A stretch of DNA of 7,658 nucleotides from an uncultured beta proteobacterium (GCA_903868285.1 CAIPUP010000170.1:1-7658); one strand, 5' to 3'. Counted from the first letter of the stretch, positions 1-6,093 are shown. The notes: generated by a model from the letters alone, not told the origin. Program-made: numbers and translations.

Positions 1-351
1 CATGCTGAGCGGCGCAAAGCGATGCGCGCAACGATCCTCCAGCGCCGCCAGCTTGCCGTCGCCCAGGCGATAGATCACCAGCGGCTCGCCCAGCCTGGTG
101 CGATGAACCAGCCGGCCGGTGCTGAAGTCGGCAGCCCAACCCGCCATGTACCAGGCGTTGCGCAAAAACGCCCCGGCCACCATCGGTTGCTCCAGCAAGG
201 GCTGATCAACGCGCGGGTGATCGGCGGCCGTGCCGGCCAGACCGCCTTCAGCATCGGCCGACAGACGATAGGATTTCAAGCGCGGGGTACTGGGTGGATT
301 CACTGGGGCATTCACTGGGGCATTCACTGGGGCATTCACTGGGGCGTTCAT
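1..351 (-). CDS. Rieske [2Fe-2S] aromatic oxygenase alpha subunit, N-terminal part (3' end outside window)
   Basis: This is the first 117 codons of a gene running off the left edge. From about residue 62 the product matches the opening of vanillate-demethylase-type Rieske oxygenases: FLRNAWYMAGW, then LVIYR, then DGKLAALEDRCAHRFAPLS. C108-x-H110 is the first half of the Rieske cluster ligand set; the second CxxH and the mononuclear iron site lie outside. Such enzymes take electrons from a reductase and hydroxylate or O-demethylate aromatic acids in the cytoplasm. The start ATG (351-349) is backed by a very strong Shine-Dalgarno AAGGAGGAG six bases away. It adds about 60 residues before the usual family start, including four Asn-Ala-Pro-Val repeats. 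M57 (codon 183-181, preceded by GGAG) would give the usual family N-terminus and is an alternative start. The gene lies 47 bp behind the GMC gene and is probably cotranscribed with it. The family call is firm; the substrate is unknown. Confidence 0.88.
   Translation of the reverse strand, partial: MNAPVNAPVNAPVNAPVNPPSTPRLKSYRLSADAEGGLAGTAADHPRVDQPLLEQPMVAGAFLRNAWYMAGWAADFSTGRLVHRTRLGEPLVIYRLGDGKLAALEDRCAHRFAPLSM
298..345 (-). repeat. 12-bp in-frame tandem repeat, four perfect copies
   Basis: On the plus strand the unit ATTCACTGGGGC occurs four times head to tail without mismatch (298-309, 310-321, 322-333, 334-345), followed by a degenerate fifth start (GTTCA, 346-350). On the coding strand it encodes the Asn-Ala-Pro-Val repeats at the N-terminus of the Rieske oxygenase, immediately after the start codon. 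Copy-number change would lengthen or shorten the protein by four residues without shifting the frame. Confidence 0.97.
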
Positions 352-357
352 GGCTGT

Positions 358-366
358 CTCCTCCTT
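358..366 (-). promoter_or_regulatory. Strong Shine-Dalgarno of the Rieske oxygenase gene
   Basis: The coding strand reads AAGGAGGAG, then six bases, then ATG at 351-349. This near-perfect anti-16S match supports the upstream start, and hence translation of the repeat-containing N-terminal extension, over the internal M57. Confidence 0.8.
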
Positions 367-398
367 GCTGCAACGCTGATAGGCGTGGTGTTGCGCTG

Positions 399-2096
399 TT
401 ACGCCGGCATCGGCGCTGACACTGCCGATGCCGGTGCCGGTGCCGAAGGCGGCAGCGGGGTGCGACCACGCACCAGATCGGCAGCGCGTTCGGCAATCAT
501 CAGCACCGCCGCATTGATATTGCCGCTGACCAGATCGGGCATGACCGAGGCATCGATGACGCGCAGGCCCTGCATGCCGCGCAGCCGCAACTGCGGATCA
601 ACCACCGCGTCGGCATCGTTCTCCAGCCCCATGCGACAGGTGCAGGCAATGTGATGCGCGGTCAACGCGGTACGCCGGATGAAGGCATCGATCTCGGCAT
701 CGCTGTCGCCGATGGCGCCGGGTCGCAGTTCCTGCGCAATGTGTTCGGCCAGCGCAGACTGCCGTCCGATCTCGCGCACCAGCCGCACACCATCGCGAAT
801 CAGCTGGCGGTCGCGTTCGGTGGCAAGAAAATTCTGTTGCACCTTGGGCGCTGCCGCCGGATCGGCCGAGCGCAGGCTGAGCCAGCCGCGACTCTGCGGA
901 TGCAGCAAGACACTGCGGCAACTGAAGCCATCCTGATACGGCGCACGCAGGCCGGGAAAATACGGCTGCGCACCCTCGGGCACAGCACGAAACAGCAGCT
1001 GGTAATCCGGTACTGGCGAGGCCGGTGTGGCTTTCAAAAATGCGGTCAGCCCGCCGGGCAGCATGGTGCCGGGCCCGGTGCCAAAGGCCCAGGCCCGCAG
1101 CATGGCCAGCGCCATGCGATCGAGCCGCATCTGATGAAAAAACGTTCCCGGCTGCTTGCGCTGCCAGGCCACACCGACCGAGAGATGGTCTTGCAGATTG
1201 CGCCCCACACCCGGCAGCGCATGGTTTACCGCAATGCCATGCGGGCTCAGCAATGACGGATCACCGATGCCCGAGAGCAGCAGCAATTGCGGCGTATTCA
1301 CCGCACCACCGCTGAGGATGACCTCTGCCCGTGCCTGCACCTGATGCAGCTGACCATGCTGGCGATATTCGATACCCACCGCGCGCAGCCCCTGGCCGTC
1401 ATTGCGCATCAGCACCCGCGTTGCCAGCACCCGCGTCAGCACGGTGAGATTGCTGCGCGTCAACGCCGGGCGCAGATAGGCGGTGGCCGGACTGGAGCGT
1501 CGGCCATTGCGGATGGTCGACTGCGGCGTGGTGAAGCCCTCTTGCTGCGCGGCATTGAAATCACCCGTCACCGGCTGGCCCAGCTGCTGGCCGGCCGCGA
1601 CAAAGGCCTCGATTAGCGGATCGGTGAAACGTGTGCGCATGGTGCCCAGCGGCCCCTCGCCACCACGGTATTCACTCGCTCCGTCTTCCCAGGTCTCGGC
1701 CTTGCGAAAGTAAGGCAGGGCATGGGCATACGACCAATCCAGCAAGCCGCTTGCGGCCCAGCGGTCGTAGTCACCGCGATGGCCGCGCACATAGGCCATC
1801 ACATTGATGGAACCACTGCCGCCGATAACCTTGCCGCGCGCCAGTTCGACCCGCCGGCCGTCCAGTGCCGGCTCCGGCTCGACCTCATAGCCCCAGTCGT
1901 ACTTGCCCTTGCCATAGAGCGTGCCGATGGCCAGCGGCACATGGATGCGCGGGTCGTAATCCCAGCCACCCGCCTCGAGCAGCAACACCCGGCAGCTACG
2001 GTCCTCGGTCAGCCGATTGGCCAGCACGCAGCCAGCCGAACCGGCGCCAACGATGATGTAGTCGTATTCCCTGGCGTTGGACTGCATGGACTGCAT
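399..2096 (-). CDS. GMC-family FAD-dependent oxidoreductase (choline dehydrogenase-like)
   Basis: The product is 565 residues, a normal length for bacterial GMC alcohol dehydrogenases, which oxidise a primary alcohol with FAD. Visible landmarks are the dinucleotide-binding motif GAGSAG (17-22), E41 in EAGG, the first GMC signature around GKVIGGSGSINVMAYVRG (88-105), the second signature GAVNTPQLLLLSGIG (264-278), GRNLQDHL (298-305), and the C-terminal GLRVIDASVMP (510-520) with SGNINAA (524-530). The probable catalytic base is H482, with an Asn in the GNIN segment as partner. The usual HPVGTCRMG is altered here to HIACTCRMG. A Pro/Ala-rich tail follows residue 546. There is no signal peptide. 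I chose the ATG at 2096, which has a GGGTGG element 7 bases upstream. A GTG at 2105 and an ATG at 2087 are alternatives. The gene starts 13 bp after the TRAP gene stop, so one operon is likely. Substrate not deducible. Confidence 0.93.
   Translation of the reverse strand: MQSMQSNAREYDYIIVGAGSAGCVLANRLTEDRSCRVLLLEAGGWDYDPRIHVPLAIGTLYGKGKYDWGYEVEPEPALDGRRVELARGKVIGGSGSINVMAYVRGHRGDYDRWAASGLLDWSYAHALPYFRKAETWEDGASEYRGGEGPLGTMRTRFTDPLIEAFVAAGQQLGQPVTGDFNAAQQEGFTTPQSTIRNGRRSSPATAYLRPALTRSNLTVLTRVLATRVLMRNDGQGLRAVGIEYRQHGQLHQVQARAEVILSGGAVNTPQLLLLSGIGDPSLLSPHGIAVNHALPGVGRNLQDHLSVGVAWQRKQPGTFFHQMRLDRMALAMLRAWAFGTGPGTMLPGGLTAFLKATPASPVPDYQLLFRAVPEGAQPYFPGLRAPYQDGFSCRSVLLHPQSRGWLSLRSADPAAAPKVQQNFLATERDRQLIRDGVRLVREIGRQSALAEHIAQELRPGAIGDSDAEIDAFIRRTALTAHHIACTCRMGLENDADAVVDPQLRLRGMQGLRVIDASVMPDLVSGNINAAVLMIAERAADLVRGRTPLPPSAPAPASAVSAPMPA
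2079..2096 (-). repeat. 9-bp direct repeat duplicating the start codon of the first GMC gene
   Basis: The coding strand reads ATGCAGTCC twice in tandem, giving Met-Gln-Ser-Met-Gln-Ser. Either ATG (2096 or 2087) could initiate in the same frame. The GGGTGG element is better spaced for the first. Confidence 0.9.
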
Positions 2097-2109
2097 GGCT
2101 GCCACCCGC

Positions 2110-3141
2110 TTACTTCAGACGGTCGGCGGTACGCACCAGTTCGTCGTACTCGGTCTTGACCTCGGCTTTTTCCGACAGCAGCTTGCCACCCAGCGCCTTC
2201 AGATCGGTCATCATCTTGGCCTGCTCTGCGCCCGACAGACGCAGTATCTGACCGCCGTTGGCGGTCCAGGCCTGATTGGCCTTGGTGATCAAGTCAGCCG
2301 CAAAGCCAAAGGCTTCGCGATCGACCCGCGCACCGGTTTCCACGATGGCCGTTTGAACATCCGGTGCCAGGCCGTCGAACCAACGCTTGTTCACCACCAG
2401 CGTGGAAACAACGATAGAAGGATGAATCTCGGTGACCGGCTTGGCGGCGTCATAGAACTTGAACGGCGTGAGCACCGGAATGCCGGCCAGCAAGCCGTCG
2501 ATAGTGCCGTTTTGCAAGGCTGCCATCACTTCGCCAAAGGCCATCGGCACCGGCGATGCGCCGAGCGACTTCATCGGCTCGATCTGCAGCGGCGAGGGAA
2601 ACACGCGAATTTTCTTGCCGGCGAAATCGGCCAGGGTGGCAATCGGACGCTTGGACAGCACCACCACCGGGCTGTTGTAGAAAATGCCGATGCCCTTGAG
2701 GCCCTTGGATTCGCCCATGGCCAGTGCGCGCTTGCGATACGCGGCATCGGACAACACACGGTTCAGATGCTCGGGCGACTGGAATACGCCGATGGCATCG
2801 AAGGCCTGGTAGCGCGTTTCAACGCTGACCAGAAATGACGTCGGTGTGATGAAGGATTCGATCGTGCCCAGGGCCACGCCCTCGACCATGCGCGGAATCT
2901 GGCCGAGCTGGCTGGCCGGATAGATTTCCACCTTGAGCTTGTCGCCCACACGCGGCTTGATCGCGGCTTCGAAGCGCTTGAGCCACTCATGCTGCACATC
3001 ATTGATGGTGGCACTGGCCATTTTCATTACAGTCTGGGCCTGGGCCGACGGCATGGCGGCAGCCGCTAGAACACCGAACATGAAACTGGCCCGAAAAATG
3101 GCAAGGGCGCGGTTGAGGTTAAAGCGACAAATACGCAGCAT
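2110..3141 (-). CDS. TRAP transporter periplasmic substrate-binding protein (DctP family)
   Basis: The 343-residue product has a signal peptide: basic n-region with R3, R6 and R11, hydrophobic stretch about 16-30, and probable cleavage after A35 in PSAQA-QT. The mature part follows the DctP pattern: YPASQLGQIPRMVEGVALGTIE (about 74-95), then GKKIRVFPSPLQ (175-186) with R179 at the position where the family's arginine pairs with the substrate carboxylate. GASPVPMAFGEVMAALQNGTIDG (194-216) follows. It binds an organic acid in the periplasm and delivers it to DctQ/DctM membrane subunits, which are not in this window. The open frame extends upstream to 3258, but the ATG at 3141 is chosen because it begins the signal peptide and has AGGAG 8 bases upstream. 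The gene is first in the leftward operon. The oxygenase context suggests an aromatic acid as ligand (inference). Confidence 0.93.
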   Translation of the reverse strand: MLRICRFNLNRALAIFRASFMFGVLAAAAMPSAQAQTVMKMASATINDVQHEWLKRFEAAIKPRVGDKLKVEIYPASQLGQIPRMVEGVALGTIESFITPTSFLVSVETRYQAFDAIGVFQSPEHLNRVLSDAAYRKRALAMGESKGLKGIGIFYNSPVVVLSKRPIATLADFAGKKIRVFPSPLQIEPMKSLGASPVPMAFGEVMAALQNGTIDGLLAGIPVLTPFKFYDAAKPVTEIHPSIVVSTLVVNKRWFDGLAPDVQTAIVETGARVDREAFGFAADLITKANQAWTANGGQILRLSGAEQAKMMTDLKALGGKLLSEKAEVKTEYDELVRTADRLK

Positions 3142-3149
3142 GGAACATT

Positions 3150-3154
3150 CTCCT
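3150..3154 (-). promoter_or_regulatory. Shine-Dalgarno of the TRAP binding-protein gene
   Basis: The coding strand reads AGGAG followed by 8 bases and the ATG at 3141-3139. It decides the start against the longer upstream-open reading, which would run through the operator. Confidence 0.75.
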
Positions 3155-3198
3155 GGATGTTGGCGGGCAGCGAGTGATGCTAACCTAGCGCGAAGACA

Positions 3199-3230
3199 AA
3201 ATGCATGCACTTTGCATGCATTTATGCAAA
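3199..3230. promoter_or_regulatory. Candidate operator: two overlapping inverted repeats built on TGCA
   Basis: Bases 3199-3223 form a perfect palindrome with arms AAATGCATGCA and TGCATGCATTT around a 3-base centre (CTT). A second dyad uses TTTGCAT (3211-3217) and ATGCAAA (3224-3230) around six bases. The core TGCA appears five times between 3202 and 3228. Position midway between divergent operons and dyad symmetry argue for a dimeric regulator site. GntR- or MarR-type operators look broadly like this, but the family cannot be assigned. Confidence 0.65.
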
Positions 3231-3276
3231 ATCCTGACTGTTGCAACGCACCTTTCATCCCACCCCCGACACCCTC

Positions 3277-3282
3277 GAGGAG
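3277..3282 (+). promoter_or_regulatory. Shine-Dalgarno of the cupin dioxygenase gene
   Basis: GAGGAG lies 8 bases before the ATG at 3291. It fixes that start over the open frame reaching back to the ATG at 3201, which falls inside the operator palindrome. Confidence 0.75.
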
Positions 3283-3290
3283 CCTCCATC

Positions 3291-4454
3291 ATGGGCAAGC
3301 CCAATGATCTGAAACCGGACCTGAAACCTGTCGACAATGTCAAAGAAGCCGCGCTGCGCGATATGTATGCCGGCATCAATGACAAGCACATGTTTCCGTT
3401 CTGGGCCAAGCAGTCGGATGTCGAGCATGACGAGGTGCGCCAGCTGATGAATGGCCCCAAGCCGGTACCGTTTCTCTGGAGCTACAAGAACGATATTGAA
3501 GGCCTGCTCAAGCGCTCGGCCGAACTGGTCACGGCCGAGGACACCGATCGTCGCTCGCTGGTGCTGATCAACCCGGGGCTGTCACCGCGCCGCGCCACGG
3601 TCAGCACGCTCTACACCGCCTATCGCCAGAATGATCCGAACGAAATCATGCCGCCGCACCGGCATACCGCCAGCGCGGTGCGCCTGGGCCTGATCGGCTC
3701 GGAAAACTTCACTGGCGTGGAGGGTGAGGACATCACCTTCGGTCATGGTGATCTGGTGCTCACGCCGCGTGACACCTGGCACAACCATGGCAATGTCGGC
3801 GACACACCGGCCATCAACCTGTCGGTGCTGGACTATCCGCTGGTGGAGAGCCTGAATGCGCTGTCCTTCGATCACGACTATCGCGAAGACGGCGTGGCCA
3901 AGAAAAAGCAAAGCGCCCGTTTTGCCGGTGACTATTCAGCCAGCGTCTATGGTGCTGGCGGTCTCAAGGCACGCTTTGTGAACCACTATCGCGGCGTGGG
4001 CGGTTCCTCGCCGATGTATGTCTATCGCTATGAAGCGGTGCGCGAGATGCTGGAGAAGCATCGCGATGTCGAGAACCCGCATGAGGCAGTGCTGATCGAA
4101 TACACCGATCCGCTCACCGGTGGCCCGGTGTACAAGACCATGGGCTTTTTCATGCAGATGCTGCGACCGGGCGAGCGCACCCTGGCGGTCAAGCAATCGG
4201 CCAGCCTGCTGGTGTCGCCCCTGGAAAAAGGCCCGGGCAGCTGCCAGGCCGTGGTCGATGGCAAGGCCTTCGATCTGGAACTGTTCGACACCCTGGCGCT
4301 GCCCGGCGGCGTATGGACCGAATATGTCAACAACAGTGGTGCGCCGGTGGTGCTGTTCGTGGCCAGCGATGAGCCGGCGCTGGCGCACTTTGGCTTGCTC
4401 ACGCGCTATGGCCGCAGCGCCTCGGGCGATGTGATCAATCTGCTCAATCCCTGA
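3291..4454 (+). CDS. Gentisate/salicylate 1,2-dioxygenase-like double-cupin ring-cleavage dioxygenase
   Basis: The 387-residue product is slightly longer than typical gentisate dioxygenases (about 350). The N-terminal cupin holds PPHRHTASAVR (121-131), then GVEGEDITFGHGDLVLTP (142-159), then DTWHNHGN (161-168). H123, H125 and H164 match the three-His Fe(II) site of this family. The C-terminal cupin starts near TGGPVYKTMGFFMQML (276-291) and lacks an obvious metal triad, as in the family. Known members open the aromatic ring between carboxyl- and hydroxyl-bearing carbons of gentisate, 1-hydroxy-2-naphthoate, salicylates or 5-aminosalicylate. Departures from classical gentisate dioxygenases include the extended N-terminus (1-60) and LDYPLV (180-185) where LDIPLV is usual. 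It is first in the rightward operon. The ring-cleavage class is well supported; the exact substrate is open. Confidence 0.88.
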   Translation: MGKPNDLKPDLKPVDNVKEAALRDMYAGINDKHMFPFWAKQSDVEHDEVRQLMNGPKPVPFLWSYKNDIEGLLKRSAELVTAEDTDRRSLVLINPGLSPRRATVSTLYTAYRQNDPNEIMPPHRHTASAVRLGLIGSENFTGVEGEDITFGHGDLVLTPRDTWHNHGNVGDTPAINLSVLDYPLVESLNALSFDHDYREDGVAKKKQSARFAGDYSASVYGAGGLKARFVNHYRGVGGSSPMYVYRYEAVREMLEKHRDVENPHEAVLIEYTDPLTGGPVYKTMGFFMQMLRPGERTLAVKQSASLLVSPLEKGPGSCQAVVDGKAFDLELFDTLALPGGVWTEYVNNSGAPVVLFVASDEPALAHFGLLTRYGRSASGDVINLLNP

Positions 4455-4525
4455 GCGGCATCGAAGCAGCATCGAAGTACCAGCCCGTCGCAAACCCGAT
4501 TAACGTCATCAGCAAGGAATCAGGC

Positions 4526-5656
4526 ATGGCACGCGCCGTCAATACCAAACTGGTCAGCACCATCGATTGCCCCGGCGGCGGTCAGGTGTGCTGGGACAAC
4601 AATATTCTGTATGTCTCGCATATGCAGCCGACCAATGGCACCTCCATCTACGATGTCGCTGATCCAAAAAATCCGAAATTGCTGGCGCGACTGGAAATTC
4701 CGATGGGCTGGCACTCGCACAAGGTGCGTGCCGCCAATGGACTGATGCTGGTGAACTACGAAAAATTTCGTGAAGGCGCGCCGGAATTCGGCGGCGGCCT
4801 GGGCATCTTCGATGTCTCCAATCCGGCCAAGCCGCGGCTGATCAACAAGTGGACCGTGACCGGCGAAGGCGGCGGCGTGCACCGCTACGACTTCGACGGC
4901 CGCTATGCCTATATCTCACCCACCGCCGAGGGCTATGTCGGCAACATCATGATGGTGCTCGACCTGCAAAAGCCGGAAGCGCCCGAAGAGGTTTGCCGCT
5001 GGTGGATACCCGGCCAGCATGTGGCCGGTGGCGAGGAATATCCCTGGAACGACTATGTGCGCCCGCGCTGCCACCATCCGCTGCGGGTGGGCAACCGGCT
5101 GTATGTGTCGTACTGGCATCACGGCTTCTACATTCTCGACTTCAGCGACATGCGCAAGCCCACCCTCATCTCGGGCGTAAACGAAGGTGCCGACAATCCG
5201 CATCCCACCCACACCGCGCTGCGCATGCCAGGCAAGCTCAAGGGACGCGACATCCTGATCGTCGCCGACGAGGATGTGGCCAAGCTCTATCCTTCGCCGC
5301 CGGCCTTCACCCGCATCTACGACATCACCGATGAGCGCGCGCCGGTGCAGATCGCCACCTTCCAGAAGCCGGGCCTCGATCCGGATGGCGCGCCACAGAT
5401 TCCAATGACCGGCTGCCATCAGCCCGCAGAGCGCTTTCACGGCAACATCGTGCCCTTTGCCTGGTTTGCCAACGGCCTGCGTCTGGTCGACATGTCCGAT
5501 CCGTTTGCGCCCAAGGAAGTTGGCTGCTACGAGCCGGATGCGCCCGAAGGCTGCGAGCGTGCCTCCTCCAACGACGTCACGGTCGATCCGAACGGCCTGA
5601 TCTATCTCATCGACCGCCAGCGCGGGCTGCATATCATCGAGAGCACGGTCGTCTAA
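4526..5656 (+). CDS. LVIVD-repeat seven-bladed beta-propeller protein, cytoplasmic, function unknown
   Basis: The 376-residue product has repeated [hydrophobic]-D-[VIMF]-[SAT]-[DN]-P-x-x-P blade motifs: IYDVADPKNP (41-50), IFDVSNPAKP (94-103), VLDLQKPEAP (144-153), ILDFSDMRKP (203-212), IYDITDERAP (264-273) and LVDMSDPFAP (320-329). A seventh strand pair is IYLIDRQRGLHIIE (359-372). N-terminal TKLVSTIDCP (7-16) resembles an outer blade strand, so it probably closes blade 7, giving a closed propeller. Histidines precede the inner strand of successive blades: H63/H65, H119, H183/H184, H226/H229, H298/H305. There is no signal peptide, so it should act in the cytoplasm with its operon partners. 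The start has AAGGAA 8 bases upstream. LVIVD domains have no general assigned activity. Propeller relatives by fold include lactonases and the copper-dependent selenium-binding/methanethiol oxidase proteins; a metal-dependent enzyme for the ring-cleavage product is a guess. Confidence 0.85.
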   Translation: MARAVNTKLVSTIDCPGGGQVCWDNNILYVSHMQPTNGTSIYDVADPKNPKLLARLEIPMGWHSHKVRAANGLMLVNYEKFREGAPEFGGGLGIFDVSNPAKPRLINKWTVTGEGGGVHRYDFDGRYAYISPTAEGYVGNIMMVLDLQKPEAPEEVCRWWIPGQHVAGGEEYPWNDYVRPRCHHPLRVGNRLYVSYWHHGFYILDFSDMRKPTLISGVNEGADNPHPTHTALRMPGKLKGRDILIVADEDVAKLYPSPPAFTRIYDITDERAPVQIATFQKPGLDPDGAPQIPMTGCHQPAERFHGNIVPFAWFANGLRLVDMSDPFAPKEVGCYEPDAPEGCERASSNDVTVDPNGLIYLIDRQRGLHIIESTVV

Positions 5657-5661
5657 AAACC

Positions 5662-5667
5662 TATAAT
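5662..5667 (+). promoter_or_regulatory. Possible -10 element upstream of the RidA gene
   Basis: A perfect TATAAT lies 6 bases after the propeller gene stop, in an unusually AT-rich 53-bp gap. No recognisable -35 box exists at 16-18 bp spacing (bases there read GAGAGC or similar), so an internal promoter is only a possibility. Confidence 0.3.
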
Positions 5668-5697
5668 AATCAATAAGTTACATTCACCCAAAGACCC

Positions 5698-5703
5698 AAG
5701 GAG
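5698..5703 (+). promoter_or_regulatory. Shine-Dalgarno deciding the GTG start of the RidA gene
   Basis: AAGGAG lies 6 bases before GTG at 5710. The nearer ATG at 5708 is in another frame and is followed at once by TGA, so the GTG must be the real start. Confidence 0.75.
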
Positions 5704-5709
5704 CAGCAT

Positions 5710-6093
5710 GTGAGCGCCAAGAACAAGATCGAGGTGTATGGCAAGAAGAACCCCAACCTGCCATTTCATCCGGCAGTGCGGGCCGGCGACTTTGTCTATC
5801 TGTCCGGCCAGGTCGGCAAGGACGCGCAAGGCAATATGGTCTGCGGCAGCATCGAGGAAGAAACCCGCGCCACGCTGGAGGCCTGCAAGCGTGTGCTGGC
5901 CGATGCCGGCTGCACGCTGGACGATGTGGTCAAGGTCACCACCTATCTCGAAGATGCGCGCGACTTCGGTCGCTACAACGGCGTGTTCAAGGAATACTTT
6001 CCGGAAGGCCGCATCGCCCGCACCACGGTCGAGGCGCGCGCGGTGATCAGCACCAAGATCGAAATCGAATGCGTGGCCTACAAGCCGCTGTAA
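5710..6093 (+). CDS. RidA/YjgF/UK114-family protein, possible enamine/imine deaminase
   Basis: The 127-residue product has the normal RidA length (about 128) and motifs: AGDFVYLSGQVGKDAQGN (25-42), ATLEACKRVLADAG (54-67), VVKVTTYLED (73-82), and RIARTTVEAR (101-110) followed by KIEIECVA (116-123). R104 matches the arginine (R105 of E. coli RidA) that binds the substrate carboxylate, and E120 matches E120. The N-terminal tyrosine of GPYVQG in RidA is not kept (LPFHPAV here), so activity may differ from 2-aminoacrylate deamination. Members work as soluble trimers with active sites at subunit interfaces. In aromatic pathways, 2-aminomuconate deaminases belong to this family, so its place behind a ring-cleavage dioxygenase suggests action on a ring-opened product (inference). 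It starts with GTG, 53 bp after the propeller gene. Confidence 0.9.
   Translation: MSAKNKIEVYGKKNPNLPFHPAVRAGDFVYLSGQVGKDAQGNMVCGSIEEETRATLEACKRVLADAGCTLDDVVKVTTYLEDARDFGRYNGVFKEYFPEGRIARTTVEARAVISTKIEIECVAYKPL

Larger units (their letters stand above)
3142..3290. promoter_or_regulatory. Divergent intergenic control region
   Basis: This 149-bp gap separates the leftward TRAP-GMC-Rieske genes from the rightward dioxygenase operon and must hold the promoters of both. It is more AT-rich around 3190-3235 than the flanking coding DNA and carries an elaborate inverted repeat at 3199-3230. I looked for sigma-70 promoters on both strands and found no convincing -35/-10 pair, so expression may rely on an activator bound at the dyad. 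No regulator gene lies nearby within the window. Confidence 0.7.

Noticed and set aside
22..654. Plus-strand open frame with a Trp-Gly-Ile-His repeat
   Set aside because: The repeat is the antisense reading of the 12-bp tandem repeat in the Rieske gene. The frame overlaps two real minus-strand genes and lacks homology.
3142..3258. Upstream extension of the TRAP gene to 3258
   Set aside because: The extra 39 residues would precede the signal peptide and be encoded by the operator region; AGGAG before the ATG at 3141 gives the better start.
3201..3290. Upstream extension of the cupin gene to the ATG at 3201
   Set aside because: That ATG is part of the palindrome, the added residues resemble no family member, and GAGGAG precedes the ATG at 3291.
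4458..4477. 9-bp direct repeat GCATCGAAG (two copies, 2 bases apart) after the dioxygenase stop
   Set aside because: It is too short and lacks dyad symmetry or a U-tract, so it is not a terminator or a convincing regulatory site; chance is likely.
3936..4493. Minus-strand open frame (185 codons) opposite the dioxygenase
   Set aside because: It is His/Arg-rich shadow sequence without recognisable motifs; the plus strand carries an intact cupin dioxygenase.
4916..5632. Long minus-strand open frame (238 codons) opposite the propeller gene
   Set aside because: It is the antisense shadow of a well-supported gene in GC-rich DNA. Its translation has no recognisable domain and no ribosome binding site was evident.
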